Part shown: positions 8,952-17,595 of the stretch, in pieces
Position numbering within the stretch: position 1 is the stretch's first letter
How the letters are laid out: every line of letters starts with the position of its first letter
NCBI GenBank assembly: GCA_022774645.1
Contig: JALFKQ010000035.1
Location: 1-64,000, forward strand
Source: Mycoplasmatota bacterium
GTDB lineage: Bacteria > Bacillota_I > Bacilli_A > RF39 > UBA660
Length of the DNA: 64,000 bases
Direction of reading: 5' to 3'
Program-made: the position numbers and the translations under genes
Notes under the pieces: generated by a model
What the model was told of the DNA's origin: nothing
Seen by the model: the letters and a program-made list of their open reading frames with translations, nothing else
Databases searched by the model: none

Positions 8952-9680
8952 TTATTCATCCTTCTTTACAGTCTTTTTTACATTAGTTTTCTTTGTTTTT
9001 TCACTACTGACTTTAGCTTCTTTAACATTAGCTTTTTTAGATTCAACAGTTTCTTCTTTTTCTTCACTTAGTTCTTTTTCATCGTTAACAACAACAGTAT
9101 TCATAAGTAAATCATGAAGACCACAAGCATCAGGTCTAAACATTATAAATCCAAGAGATCCATAAACTATTAACATATCAATAAGTTCTACTATTCTATT
9201 AGCTTTTAAATACATTGATTGGCTCATAGTACTTATAAATATTACAAGAATAATAGAAGCAATAATTTCGTTTATTAATAAACTTCTAACAAGTATCTGA
9301 ACAAAGCCTGCTCTCTTACCATCTTTAGATTTAACTCTAATCTTCATAAGTCTTTTACCAACAGTTTGACCCTTATTAAGATATTGAAAAACAACAAAAT
9401 ATCCAAAAGTAATAACAATATTTAAAATAGAATTAGGAATTTGTAATTTAGATAATTTATAACTAAAATTCTTATATTCATCCCCACTCATTATATTTTT
9501 TAATCCATCACTTGTTGTACTATTTTTTTCAACATAAGTTGTAAATTCATCATAAACCTTATCATATTCTTCAGCATTTGGATTTAATAATTCTATTTTA
9601 GAAAACAGCATAAATATAAATGATACAATAGCTATATCTATAATATATGCACATACTCTTTTAAACACTGGCTTTTCCAT
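8952..9680 (-). CDS. RDD-family membrane protein
   Basis: About 242 aa. The sequence KRVCAYIIDIAIVSFIF starts the RDD fold, and later helices surround KGQTVGKRLMKIRVKS, a hallmark loop of the family. The last ~50 residues are a Lys/Glu-rich tail. RDD proteins are multi-pass membrane proteins; some act in ion or solute transport, but none can be assigned here. Of two adjacent ATGs, the second (9680) has the better spacing from AAAGGAGG. The start overlaps the upstream gene by about 20 nt. Confidence 0.85.
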   Translation of the reverse strand: MEKPVFKRVCAYIIDIAIVSFIFMLFSKIELLNPNAEEYDKVYDEFTTYVEKNSTTSDGLKNIMSGDEYKNFSYKLSKLQIPNSILNIVITFGYFVVFQYLNKGQTVGKRLMKIRVKSKDGKRAGFVQILVRSLLINEIIASIILVIFISTMSQSMYLKANRIVELIDMLIVYGSLGFIMFRPDACGLHDLLMNTVVVNDEKELSEEKEETVESKKANVKEAKVSSEKTKKTNVKKTVKKDE

Positions 9681-11133
9681 CATCTGCCTCCTTTACTTTT
9701 TTAGGTTTCTTATATAGAAATGATAATAAACCACTTTTCTTCTTAATCAACCCATCTATATTATATTTTGAATTAATATTTTTGTAAATAGTATTAGCAA
9801 GATCATAAACAGTACCCTCATTTAAAGTATAACCTGTTTTATTAAAATAATAATCATCAACAACAAGAGGAACTCTAACAGAAAAATTAACTTTTCCTAC
9901 TTCATGCTTAGAATTGTACATTTCTTTTTCAATACCATATAATGATGATATAAATAATGTGATTTTATTTTCTGAAACCAACTTATCAAGTTCACCAATA
10001 ACAATATCTATCTTTTTAAGTCTTTCAGAAATATCATCAACAAGTTTACAAGTATCAATCTCATAATTAATAATAATAAAATTTTCATTAGAAGAATTTA
10101 TTATTTGCAATAATTGAGATGGTTCATATATAAAACCACTATCCGAAGCCATATATCTTATATTTTCATCAACATTATTTCTAAGTCCAGTTAAATAATA
10201 GTTTATATATGGACACTTTTCTTTTAAATCAATTACTAAACATTTAGCTTCAATAGCTTTAAGTGCACCAGCTGCATATGTAGAAGAAATAGCATAATTA
10301 TACATAAAAGGAATTTGTATATTACATTTTACTGGAAATAATGAATAAAAATTTAACTTAGTCACATCAATAGCTCTATACTTTTGATTTGCCAGTTCAG
10401 TCATAAATAAGTTTACATCAACATTATTATAATTAAAGAATAATACTTGATCTCCTTCCTTAATAGCAAAACCATTATTAACAGAAAAAGTTCTTGTTTG
10501 ATTAGGTATCGTTTTAGTTCGAGTAAGAACATCAACCTTCTTAGTCAAATCCTTCCACTTCTCACCAGCCTCTGTAACAAAAGTTTTAATTATATCTCTA
10601 AAGCATAAAATATTAGTAATATAATTTTCTCCTGTAACCATACCTATTTTAATAGTATTTCCAAGCTCATAATTAAGTAATGTAAGACTTCTCTCAACAC
10701 TCTTATAAACTGATAATGATTTTTGACATAATATTAAATGCACATATATCATATGACTAGTATTCAATGATATTTCCTTTAAGAATACTGATAATTGTGA
10801 AATAGTCCTATCGTTTTCCCAATAACAAAAAACATGTAATCTATTATTATCCTCATTAGTTTTGGCTTCAATATATTTTAATAATTGATTATTTTTATAA
10901 ACACTATTAGAAAAATTGTTTTCAATTATACTATAAGTAAGTGACTCGTTTATACCAATACTAAATTTTCTATACCCATCTTTATAATCTAAGTCTTTAC
11001 TAGCAAGAGAAACAAATAATTTTTCTTTAGTAAGTCTATCCATATTTGGCATTAATGTTTCAGAATATACATTAATTGAATCAGATTGTTCAATACCAAA
11101 TCCGTTAATTAGTAATAATATGTTCTTTTTCAT
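9661..11133 (-). CDS. Degenerate phosphoglycerate-mutase-like (alkaline phosphatase superfamily) protein
   Basis: 490 aa, close to the length of cofactor-independent phosphoglycerate mutase (GpmI), and it follows that protein's outline. It opens with ILLLINGFGIEQ where GpmI has the metal-binding DGWG, has PNMDRL soon after, and near the C-terminus reads FISSLYGIEKEMYN where GpmI has the T-x-DHGN metal site. The Asp/His metal ligands are therefore replaced at both places and no SEVGH-type Ser motif is seen. I infer an inactive paralogue with another role; the true function is unknown. Confidence 0.65.
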   Translation of the reverse strand: MKKNILLLINGFGIEQSDSINVYSETLMPNMDRLTKEKLFVSLASKDLDYKDGYRKFSIGINESLTYSIIENNFSNSVYKNNQLLKYIEAKTNEDNNRLHVFCYWENDRTISQLSVFLKEISLNTSHMIYVHLILCQKSLSVYKSVERSLTLLNYELGNTIKIGMVTGENYITNILCFRDIIKTFVTEAGEKWKDLTKKVDVLTRTKTIPNQTRTFSVNNGFAIKEGDQVLFFNYNNVDVNLFMTELANQKYRAIDVTKLNFYSLFPVKCNIQIPFMYNYAISSTYAAGALKAIEAKCLVIDLKEKCPYINYYLTGLRNNVDENIRYMASDSGFIYEPSQLLQIINSSNENFIIINYEIDTCKLVDDISERLKKIDIVIGELDKLVSENKITLFISSLYGIEKEMYNSKHEVGKVNFSVRVPLVVDDYYFNKTGYTLNEGTVYDLANTIYKNINSKYNIDGLIKKKSGLLSFLYKKPKKVKEADDGKASV

Positions 11134-11174
11134 AAATTTCTCCTATCTAATAATATATTATAACACAATGAGTA

Positions 11175-13817
11175 TTATTTCTTTTTTCTTTTTATATATT
11201 TATACACTTCCATTACAAAAAGCACTGGTGAAGCCATCATAAATAGTATTAATAAATGTAGTGGTGGAACATCATATGTTTGTAAAAAACTAGATAACAC
11301 AGGAACTTCCATAACTAGCATTTGTAATAAAATAGTTCCAACAATAACAATTAATATGAATGGATTGGTTTTAAAACTGTTATGAAATACACTCTTACTT
11401 TCACTTCTACAATTAAGAACATGTATATTTTGCATAAATACCATTAAAGCAAGAACATAACCACGAGCATGAGCAATCTCAAATTTTAAAACATCAACTA
11501 AGAACCACCATACACCAAATACAATTATTCCGATAAATAAACCAGATAATAATATTTGAATAAGCATTTCTTTTTCAAATAAACTTTCAGTAGTACCTCT
11601 TGGTTTTTCTTTCATAATAGTGTCAGTTTCTCTTTCAAAAGATAAAGCCATATCTTGAAGTCCATCAGTAACCAAATTCAACCATAATAATTGTATTGCT
11701 ACTAATGGAATTGGTAAATTAAATGCAATAGATAATACAAAGAATAATACTTCTGCAAAGCCACAAGATAAAAGCATTATTGATACCTTTCTAATATTAG
11801 AATAAGCATTTCTTCCTTCTTCAATACCTGCCACTATCGATGAGAAATTATCATCAATAATAATCATCTTAGCAGTTTCCTTAGCAACATCAGTACCACT
11901 TCCCATAGCAACACCGATATTTGCTACTTTAATTGCAGGAGCATCATTAACTCCATCTCCTGTTACAGCAACAAATTCACCTTGTCTTTGCAAAGATTCA
12001 ACTATCTTTAATTTTTGAATAGGTGTTACCCTTGCAAAAACAGTTTTATCTTTTACAAAATTATCAAACTTTTCATTATCATCAATATAAAAGTCTAAAT
12101 CACTACCAGTACAAACCTCATCTTTGGTAGTTGCAATCTTAAGCTCTTTTGCAATTGCATAAGCAGTAAGAGCATGATCTCCAGTAATCATAAGAACTTT
12201 AATACCGGCATTATGACACTCCGTAACAGAAGCAGCTGCTTCTTTTCTAACTGGATCAATAAATCCAACTAAGCCTATAAAATTTAGTTTGTTTAAATCT
12301 CTTTCATCATACTTTTCTTTTTCTTTAATTTTCTTAGAACACAAAGCTATAACTCTATAACCTTGTGATGCTAATTCATCATTTTGTTTAAGAATTTTTT
12401 CTTTGTCAATTTTTTTCTTAACACCATCAATATAACTATAGGAACAAAAATCCAGTATCACTTCAACTGATCCTTTTGCTGTACAATACATCTCGTCATC
12501 CATTTTAAAGAATACAGCACTATATTTTTTCAAAGATTCATAAGGAATAACATCTACTTTTTTAAATTCAGTTTCATTTGTTTTAAGTTTTCTTGATAAA
12601 GATAAAAATGCAATATCAATAGAGTCACCAAACTTTTCCCATTTACCCTTTGATTTTTCAAGCATTGCTTCATTATTAACAAGACCTAATATAGATAAAT
12701 ATCTAGCATTTTTAAGCTCAGATCCAGGTTCGGGTATAACTTTACCCATATCATTATAACCATTACCTTCTATATTAAATAATTCTCCATTTGAAAGCAT
12801 TATCTTTTTTGCAGTTTGTTCATTTACAGTAAGTGTACCTGTTTTATCACTTGCTATAACAGTACAACTTCCTAAACTTTCAACAGAATTAAGTTTCTTA
12901 ACAATAACATTTCTTTTATTCATTTTATTAGAAGCTATTGTAAGAGCAAGTGTTAGTGATAAAGGTAAACCCTCTGGCATCGCTGAAACACCAAGAGCAA
13001 CGACTGATAAAAATATCTCGATTGGTTCATATTGTTTATATATAAGTACTATTGCAATTATTATAGATATAACAACAATTAACATAGTAATTTGTTTTGA
13101 AAATTTTTCCATTCTAATCGTTAAAGGTGATTTACTTTCGGTAGTAGTTGTAACCTTCTCAGCTATTTTACCTATTTCAGTATCAAGAGCAGTACCACAT
13201 ACAATAGCAAGAGCCCTACCAGTTAAAACAGAAGTTCCAGCATATAACATATTCCCTTTAGACATGTCTCCTAAACTTGCTTCACCTTCCTCTTTTACCA
13301 CTGCTATACTTTCACCTGTAAGAATTGATTCATCGACTGTTAAATTATTAGAACTTATTATTCTAGCATCAGCTGATATTTTAGTACCAGACTCAAGAAC
13401 AATAACATCTCCTGGAACAAGAAGAGAAGAATCTATTTCAATATATTCATTATCTCTTATAACTTTAGCTTTAACTTTAATTAAGTTCTTTAAAGTTTCA
13501 GCATTCTTAGTAGCTCTATACTCTTGAATAGTAGACATTACTGCATCAACTAAAATAATAAATATAATAGCAATTGCATCAAGTGATTCACCAGCAATAA
13601 AAGATAATATTACAGCTGCAATCATAACATAAATAATTGGATCCATAAAAGATTCAATAAACACTTTTAAAATAGTTTTCTTTTTCTCTTTTGGAAGCTC
13701 ATTATAACCATACTCTTTCAATCGTTTATTAGCTTCCTTAGTAGATAAACCATTTAAAGAAGAATTTAATTTTTTAATAGCTTTCTTTATATCAATATAT
13801 TCAAAATCCCTTTTCAT
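11175..13817 (-). CDS. Cation-transporting P-type ATPase, Ca2+ (P2) type
   Basis: 880 aa. Domains in order are an N-terminal cation-ATPase domain, TGES (residues 167-170, actuator), VSAMPEGLP (around 281) in the fourth membrane helix, the phosphorylated Asp324 in DKTGTLT, the hinge TGDGVNDAPA, and six C-terminal helices. PEGLP and overall length match the SERCA/PMCA-like group such as Listeria LMCA1, so Ca2+ export is the best guess; Na+/K+ types share these marks. Start ATG with AGGTGA upstream. Confidence 0.93.
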   Translation of the reverse strand: MKRDFEYIDIKKAIKKLNSSLNGLSTKEANKRLKEYGYNELPKEKKKTILKVFIESFMDPIIYVMIAAVILSFIAGESLDAIAIIFIILVDAVMSTIQEYRATKNAETLKNLIKVKAKVIRDNEYIEIDSSLLVPGDVIVLESGTKISADARIISSNNLTVDESILTGESIAVVKEEGEASLGDMSKGNMLYAGTSVLTGRALAIVCGTALDTEIGKIAEKVTTTTESKSPLTIRMEKFSKQITMLIVVISIIIAIVLIYKQYEPIEIFLSVVALGVSAMPEGLPLSLTLALTIASNKMNKRNVIVKKLNSVESLGSCTVIASDKTGTLTVNEQTAKKIMLSNGELFNIEGNGYNDMGKVIPEPGSELKNARYLSILGLVNNEAMLEKSKGKWEKFGDSIDIAFLSLSRKLKTNETEFKKVDVIPYESLKKYSAVFFKMDDEMYCTAKGSVEVILDFCSYSYIDGVKKKIDKEKILKQNDELASQGYRVIALCSKKIKEKEKYDERDLNKLNFIGLVGFIDPVRKEAAASVTECHNAGIKVLMITGDHALTAYAIAKELKIATTKDEVCTGSDLDFYIDDNEKFDNFVKDKTVFARVTPIQKLKIVESLQRQGEFVAVTGDGVNDAPAIKVANIGVAMGSGTDVAKETAKMIIIDDNFSSIVAGIEEGRNAYSNIRKVSIMLLSCGFAEVLFFVLSIAFNLPIPLVAIQLLWLNLVTDGLQDMALSFERETDTIMKEKPRGTTESLFEKEMLIQILLSGLFIGIIVFGVWWFLVDVLKFEIAHARGYVLALMVFMQNIHVLNCRSESKSVFHNSFKTNPFILIVIVGTILLQMLVMEVPVLSSFLQTYDVPPLHLLILFMMASPVLFVMEVYKYIKRKKK

Positions 13818-13874
13818 ACTTAATCACCTATTCTATATAATAATATTATAAAAGATAAATATTCATTTTTCAAT

Positions 13875-13899
13875 AAAAAGAAACTAGTTATCACTAGTT
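13875..13899 (-). terminator. Terminator of the abi-htrA operon
   Basis: A 7-bp stem AACTAGT/ACTAGTT (13882-13888 with 13893-13899) and a T-rich minus-strand tail. The htrA stop codon overlaps it. Confidence 0.8.
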
Positions 13900-14960
13900 C
13901 CAAGTGTAATCTTAAATGTCTCTTTTTTACCATTTCTATTAACAATTACATCCACTTTTTCATTAGGATTATATTTATATAAATAATATCTAAGTTCAGC
14001 TACTGTTTTAATATCATATTTGCCTATTTTAACAATAACATCTCCTTTTTTTAATCCACTATTATAACAAGGACCATCATTCATTATACTTATAATTACT
14101 ACACCACTTGTAATATTAGGATTTATAGTTATTTTTTCTTTACTAAAATTATAAGCAGATGAAACATTAACCATCTTAATACCTAAATATGATCTTTTTA
14201 TTTCTTCCTTATTTACTATTTTATTTGCATATAATATAGCATCCTCAATAGGTATAGCAAACCCCATTCCTTCAACCTGAGACTGTACAAGTTTCATTGA
14301 ATTGATCCCTATAACATCACCATTTGCATTACATAATGGTCCTCCACTATTTCCAGGATTTATTGCAGCATCTGTTTGCATAACATTCATAATCCAATCA
14401 TTAGATGAATTAACTGAAACATTAACAAGTCTATTTTTACCACTAAGTATACCTCTTGTAACAGTTCCATAATATTCACTACTAATTGGTGAACCAATTG
14501 TAAAAACTGTATCGCCAACATTAATAGCATCAGAGCTACCAAGAGTTGCAACTTTGCTTACATATTTTTTATCAATTTTAATTACGGCAATATCAGCATA
14601 TTCATCATCCCCAATAACACTTGCCTCAACAACATCACCACTCATTAAAATAACTTTTATACTAGTAGCACCTTCAATAACATGAGAATTAGTCATAATG
14701 TATCCTTCTTCATTATAAATAAATCCAGATCCTATACTGTTTGATTTGTTATTTTTATAATTTTGTACCACTACAACAGAATCATACACATTATTAATAC
14801 CAGTTGATAGACCAATTTCACTAACAACAACCTTCTTATTAACAATATCAGTAGTAGTATTTCTATTAGTTAATAATGTTGGATAATAGTTAATTAAAAT
14901 AAACATACAAAAACATCCAAAAAAAAATGTAACAATAGATATTGGTATAGTTTTTTTCAT
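13884..14960 (-). CDS. htrA: HtrA/DegP-type serine protease
   Basis: A membrane-anchored envelope quality-control protease. One N-terminal helix (residues 7-25) is followed by a trypsin-like domain with the catalytic triad visible as TNSHVIE (His), DDEYADIAVI (Asp) and NPGNSGGPL (Ser). A single C-terminal PDZ domain (SGLKKGDVIVKIGKYDI) completes it. The length of 358 aa is normal. It starts 8 nt after the Abi_2-type gene, so the two are almost certainly one operon. Confidence 0.95.
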   Translation of the reverse strand: MKKTIPISIVTFFFGCFCMFILINYYPTLLTNRNTTTDIVNKKVVVSEIGLSTGINNVYDSVVVVQNYKNNKSNSIGSGFIYNEEGYIMTNSHVIEGATSIKVILMSGDVVEASVIGDDEYADIAVIKIDKKYVSKVATLGSSDAINVGDTVFTIGSPISSEYYGTVTRGILSGKNRLVNVSVNSSNDWIMNVMQTDAAINPGNSGGPLCNANGDVIGINSMKLVQSQVEGMGFAIPIEDAILYANKIVNKEEIKRSYLGIKMVNVSSAYNFSKEKITINPNITSGVVIISIMNDGPCYNSGLKKGDVIVKIGKYDIKTVAELRYYLYKYNPNEKVDVIVNRNGKKETFKITLGTSDN

Positions 14961-14968
14961 AATTTCTC

Positions 14969-15898
14969 CTATTCTAAATAAGATATTTGTCTATAATTAT
15001 CAGGAAATCCCATTCTATACAAAACTTTATTTATATCGATAACTTTAAGTTTAGATGATAACCAATCTATTTCATATTCAAGCTCATTCATCATCATTTT
15101 AAAGTCTGTAACAGTTAACATTTCTTTTAATATAATTATTAAAGCAAAAATATCATGTTTACCATATATATATTCATCTTCTACTTTTGGTATATCTAAC
15201 ATACTATGAAATCTAGTATCATTTATACATTTTTGAGTTTCATGATTATATAAGATATCTTCATGAGCACACAAATTTCTATAGTTAGATAATATAGATA
15301 AATAGCTTTCAAAACTATCAGCATCTACATTATAATAAGAAGCTATTTCTTCTCTATCTTCTTCTTTAAGAATGGTAAATAATTCACTCATAAGTCCAAA
15401 ACTAAGAACTTTTACTCCTACCCACATAGGAATATATCCATAATTATTTATATAGTGACTTGTAGCCTGATGTTGATATCCATTTATTCTAATTTGTCTT
15501 TTTAATTTTCTAATCAAATCATTAATTTGTCTTGCCTTATCTTTACTTCTATTAAAATTATTAACATTTAAATAATCTTTTTCTTTATAACCATATTTTT
15601 TACTTAAAACATAACTATATATTGATTTATAGTTATTTTCTACTATTAATATATTCTTAAATACAATATTTCTAAAATATCTATCAAAAGTAAATAATGC
15701 ATACAACTCTTCAAAAGTAGTACCATCTATAAATCTTTTAGTACCATTTATTAAAAATGGTGAACGATATCCATTAAGAAAAAAATAATTTTCTCTCAAA
15801 AGTATTTCACTAGATTTATCATAATCATTTATAACTAAGCCTTTACTTCTTAATATTTCCAATTGCTCATCAATAGTTTTAAATACCTTAGCAGCCAT
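14969..15898 (-). CDS. Abi_2 (AbiD/AbiF) family HEPN protein
   Basis: 309 aa matching the Abi_2 outline: an N-terminal region on ordered recognition of a growing chain of helices (LINGYRSPFLING), a long alpha-helical body, and a HEPN-type R-x4-H motif (YRNLCAHEDILYN, near residue 215). HEPN proteins of this family are often RNases that abort phage infection. It lies within 1 kb of the prophage left end on the chromosomal side and is the first gene of an operon with htrA. The defence role is inference from family. Confidence 0.85.
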   Translation of the reverse strand: MAAKVFKTIDEQLEILRSKGLVINDYDKSSEILLRENYFFLNGYRSPFLINGTKRFIDGTTFEELYALFTFDRYFRNIVFKNILIVENNYKSIYSYVLSKKYGYKEKDYLNVNNFNRSKDKARQINDLIRKLKRQIRINGYQHQATSHYINNYGYIPMWVGVKVLSFGLMSELFTILKEEDREEIASYYNVDADSFESYLSILSNYRNLCAHEDILYNHETQKCINDTRFHSMLDIPKVEDEYIYGKHDIFALIIILKEMLTVTDFKMMMNELEYEIDWLSSKLKVIDINKVLYRMGFPDNYRQISYLE

Positions 15899-15984
15899 AC
15901 AACACTCTCCTATAATAATTATATTATATCACTAATAAATGTTATTTCAATTAATTAAATAATTGTTATAGAATAAATATTACA

Positions 15985-16020
15985 GTAAAAAACTCAATAA
16001 ATAGATTTTACTGAGTTTTT
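15985..16020 (-). terminator. Terminator after the anchored hypothetical gene
   Basis: AAAACTCA and TGAGTTTT arms form a stem with A-rich and T-rich flanks on either side. It lies just downstream of the gene at 16039-16740. A competing pairing (CAGTAAAA / TTTTACTG) overlaps. Confidence 0.65.
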
Positions 16021-16038
16021 ATTTATAAAACTTAATAT

Positions 16039-16740
16039 TTATCTAGAACAACTAATACTTCCATTTGAATTAAAATGTATTTTCCAATTATCTCCATAAG
16101 TTTCATTTAAATATTTTTTTAACTTTTCTTCATAAGACTCATATTTTAATTCTGAATCAAAATAATATATTGTAAAACTTAATATTTTATAAAAATCAGA
16201 ATTATTTTTTAACTCTTCTAACTTTGGTATTCTTCCAAAGTCATCTGAAATATTTAATAAAATATTAATATTTTCTATACTACTAATAGATAAATCAAAT
16301 TTTTCTCTAATACTGGACAACAATTCTTTATTTATTTTTTCATATGGTTTTATACTTTCAAGCATATCATATCTCTCATACCCATACAAATCAGGAAAAT
16401 AATAATTTCCTAAAAAATCATCATAAGTTACCTTATATTCACTTGAATTTAATCCAGAAATGGTCAGATACGAATCATTTAAAATATCATTTTTATATTT
16501 TACAGAATAACCTACAGGTTTAGAATAATCAAAGAATTTCATATAATCCATATCAAACTCATACTTTATAGAAGTAACTTTAAAATTATGTTCACCATAC
16601 TTTTTGGTTAAATATTTCTCAGCAAAATCTATTACATTTCTTCTTTCACTAAACTTTACGAATGGTGGTATTGTTATTTTAAAAATAATAATAAAAATCA
16701 CAAATATAATTAATAACATTACTTTAATTTTATTATTCAT
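16039..16740 (-). CDS. Membrane-anchored hypothetical protein
   Basis: I do not recognise this 233-aa protein. It has one N-terminal hydrophobic anchor (MNNKIKVMLLIIFVIFIIIF) and a polar, Tyr/Lys/Glu-rich extracellular part, with a Cys near the C-terminus (SISCSR). The start is the ATG at 16740, because GAGGTG lies 6 nt upstream; the frame is open further back without a ribosome site. It is the last chromosomal gene before the prophage. Confidence 0.7.
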   Translation of the reverse strand: MNNKIKVMLLIIFVIFIIIFKITIPPFVKFSERRNVIDFAEKYLTKKYGEHNFKVTSIKYEFDMDYMKFFDYSKPVGYSVKYKNDILNDSYLTISGLNSSEYKVTYDDFLGNYYFPDLYGYERYDMLESIKPYEKINKELLSSIREKFDLSISSIENINILLNISDDFGRIPKLEELKNNSDFYKILSFTIYYFDSELKYESYEEKLKKYLNETYGDNWKIHFNSNGSISCSR

Positions 16741-16823
16741 AACATACACCTCTATACTAATTATAACAATTTTACATATCACTTCTATCAATAAATAATT
16801 CACTATACAAAAAAATATCAAAG

Positions 16824-16850
16824 AAAAAACTCTATAAAATATATAGAGTT
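16824..16850 (-). terminator. Original rpsI terminator, displaced by the prophage
   Basis: A 9-bp stem AACTCTATA/TATAGAGTT (16828-16836 with 16842-16850) with a minus-strand T6 tract. It sits directly outside attL in the orientation expected for the 3' end of the rplM-rpsI operon, so it was probably that operon's terminator before insertion. Confidence 0.75.
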
Positions 16851-16857
16851 TAACTTG

Positions 16858-16878
16858 TAGATTCTACTATCTCTTAGA
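16858..16878. other. attL core
   Basis: The 21 bases match 47269-47289 at 20 positions, with 14 perfect (TACTATCTCTTAGA). The attL copy sits in a perfect 17-bp dyad (ACTATCT-CTT-AGATAGT, 16866-16882), which looks like paired core-type integrase sites around a short crossover. Confidence 0.85.
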
Positions 16879-16917
16879 TAGTTAGCATCATCGAAATTAT
16901 AGGACTAAATTCAATTA

Positions 16918-16939
16918 GTGTGTGCTACTTGTGTGCTAC
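16918..16939 (+). repeat. Integrase arm-type repeats, left end
   Basis: Two direct copies of GTGTGCTAC at 11-bp spacing (16920-16928, 16931-16939). The same unit occurs three times, at the same spacing, near the right end. These are likely arm-binding sites of the integrase. Confidence 0.7.
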
Positions 16940-16992
16940 CAACCAAATTTAATGATACTTTTCAAATAAAAAAACAAATTTAATTATTTTGC

Positions 16993-17021
16993 TTGACATC
17001 TGGTACCCTATTTGATATAAT
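16993..17021 (+). promoter_or_regulatory. Consensus sigma-A promoter at the prophage left end
   Basis: TTGACA (16993-16998), 17-nt spacer, TATAAT (17016-17021). The spacer contains the palindrome GGTACC, a possible operator. It drives the two small plus-strand genes below. The 303 bp without a gene from 16741 to 17043 hold this promoter, the displaced terminator, attL and the arm repeats. Confidence 0.85.
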
Positions 17022-17043
17022 TAATATCAGAAAGGAGGTAAAA

Positions 17044-17136
17044 ATGATACTTAATCTTAAAAGTGTTAAAATTGTAATCACAAAAAAAGGAATTGAAATT
17101 GCCCTAACAATCAAAATTCCAGTAGGTAGAGGTTAA
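17044..17136 (+). CDS. 30-aa peptide of unknown function
   Basis: MILNLKSVKIVITKKG opens a small basic peptide that ends KIPVGRG. It has a very strong ribosome site (AGAAAGGAGG, 5 nt before ATG) directly behind a consensus promoter. The stop codon lies in the loop of an 11-bp hairpin (17122-17132 with 17139-17149, one mismatch), which could separate it from the next gene. I do not recognise the peptide. Confidence 0.6.
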   Translation: MILNLKSVKIVITKKGIEIALTIKIPVGRG

Positions 17137-17197
17137 TTCCTCTTCCTACTAAAAATTATAACACAATTAAGATTTAAAGTCAATTTTAGAGAGATTT

Positions 17198-17386
17198 ATG
17201 GAAAAGGTAAAGTTTAATTTTCAAGAGTATCAAAACCAATATGATAAAGATCATTACTCTGCATTCAAAGTCAAATTGAAAAAAGAAGAGAAAAAAGAGC
17301 TTGATGATTTACTTGAAAAATTAGGAATTACAAAAGCTGACTTTTTAAGAAATGCAATTAATGAATTGAAAAAGAATCAAAAATAA
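17198..17386 (+). CDS. Ribbon-helix-helix DNA-binding protein
   Basis: 62 aa. The C-terminal part (SAFKVKLKKEEKKELDDLL, then GITKADFLRNAINEL) has the beta strand plus two helices of Arc/MetJ-type dimers. It lies on the plus strand, opposite to the lytic genes, so it may be expressed in the lysogen. It could regulate the promoter upstream of the 30-aa peptide (inference). It has no recognisable toxin partner. Confidence 0.75.
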   Translation: MEKVKFNFQEYQNQYDKDHYSAFKVKLKKEEKKELDDLLEKLGITKADFLRNAINELKKNQK

Positions 17387-17439
17387 TTTATAGTGAAACA
17401 TCATCTGAAAATCGTTTGAAATAAAAGCATAAAAAAAGA

Positions 17440-17482
17440 GAATTAGAATTAACTGTTAATTAGTTTATCTAATTCTTTTTTT
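17440..17482 (+). terminator. Terminator of the left-end plus-strand operon
   Basis: Outer stem GAATTAGA/TCTAATTC (17440-17447 with 17468-17475), an inner AATTAA/TTAATT stem, then T7 on the plus strand. Confidence 0.8.
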
Positions 17483-17574
17483 AATTGTTCTTTAATTCTT
17501 TTATGCTTATTTTTTTCTTCACAAAATTTTATTTTATTTTTTAGAATTTGAATTCTTCTCTCTTTACTAATCAT
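17449..17574 (-). CDS. Possible 41-aa basic helical peptide
   Basis: An open frame MISKERRIQILKNKIKF to LINS, rich in Lys and Glu, lies 21 nt downstream of the endolysin on the same strand. There is no clear ribosome site and it overlaps the opposing terminator, so it may not be translated. Confidence 0.3.
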   Translation of the reverse strand: MISKERRIQILKNKIKFCEEKNKHKRIKEQLKKELDKLINS

Positions 17575-17595
17575 AATTACATTATAAATTAGTTA

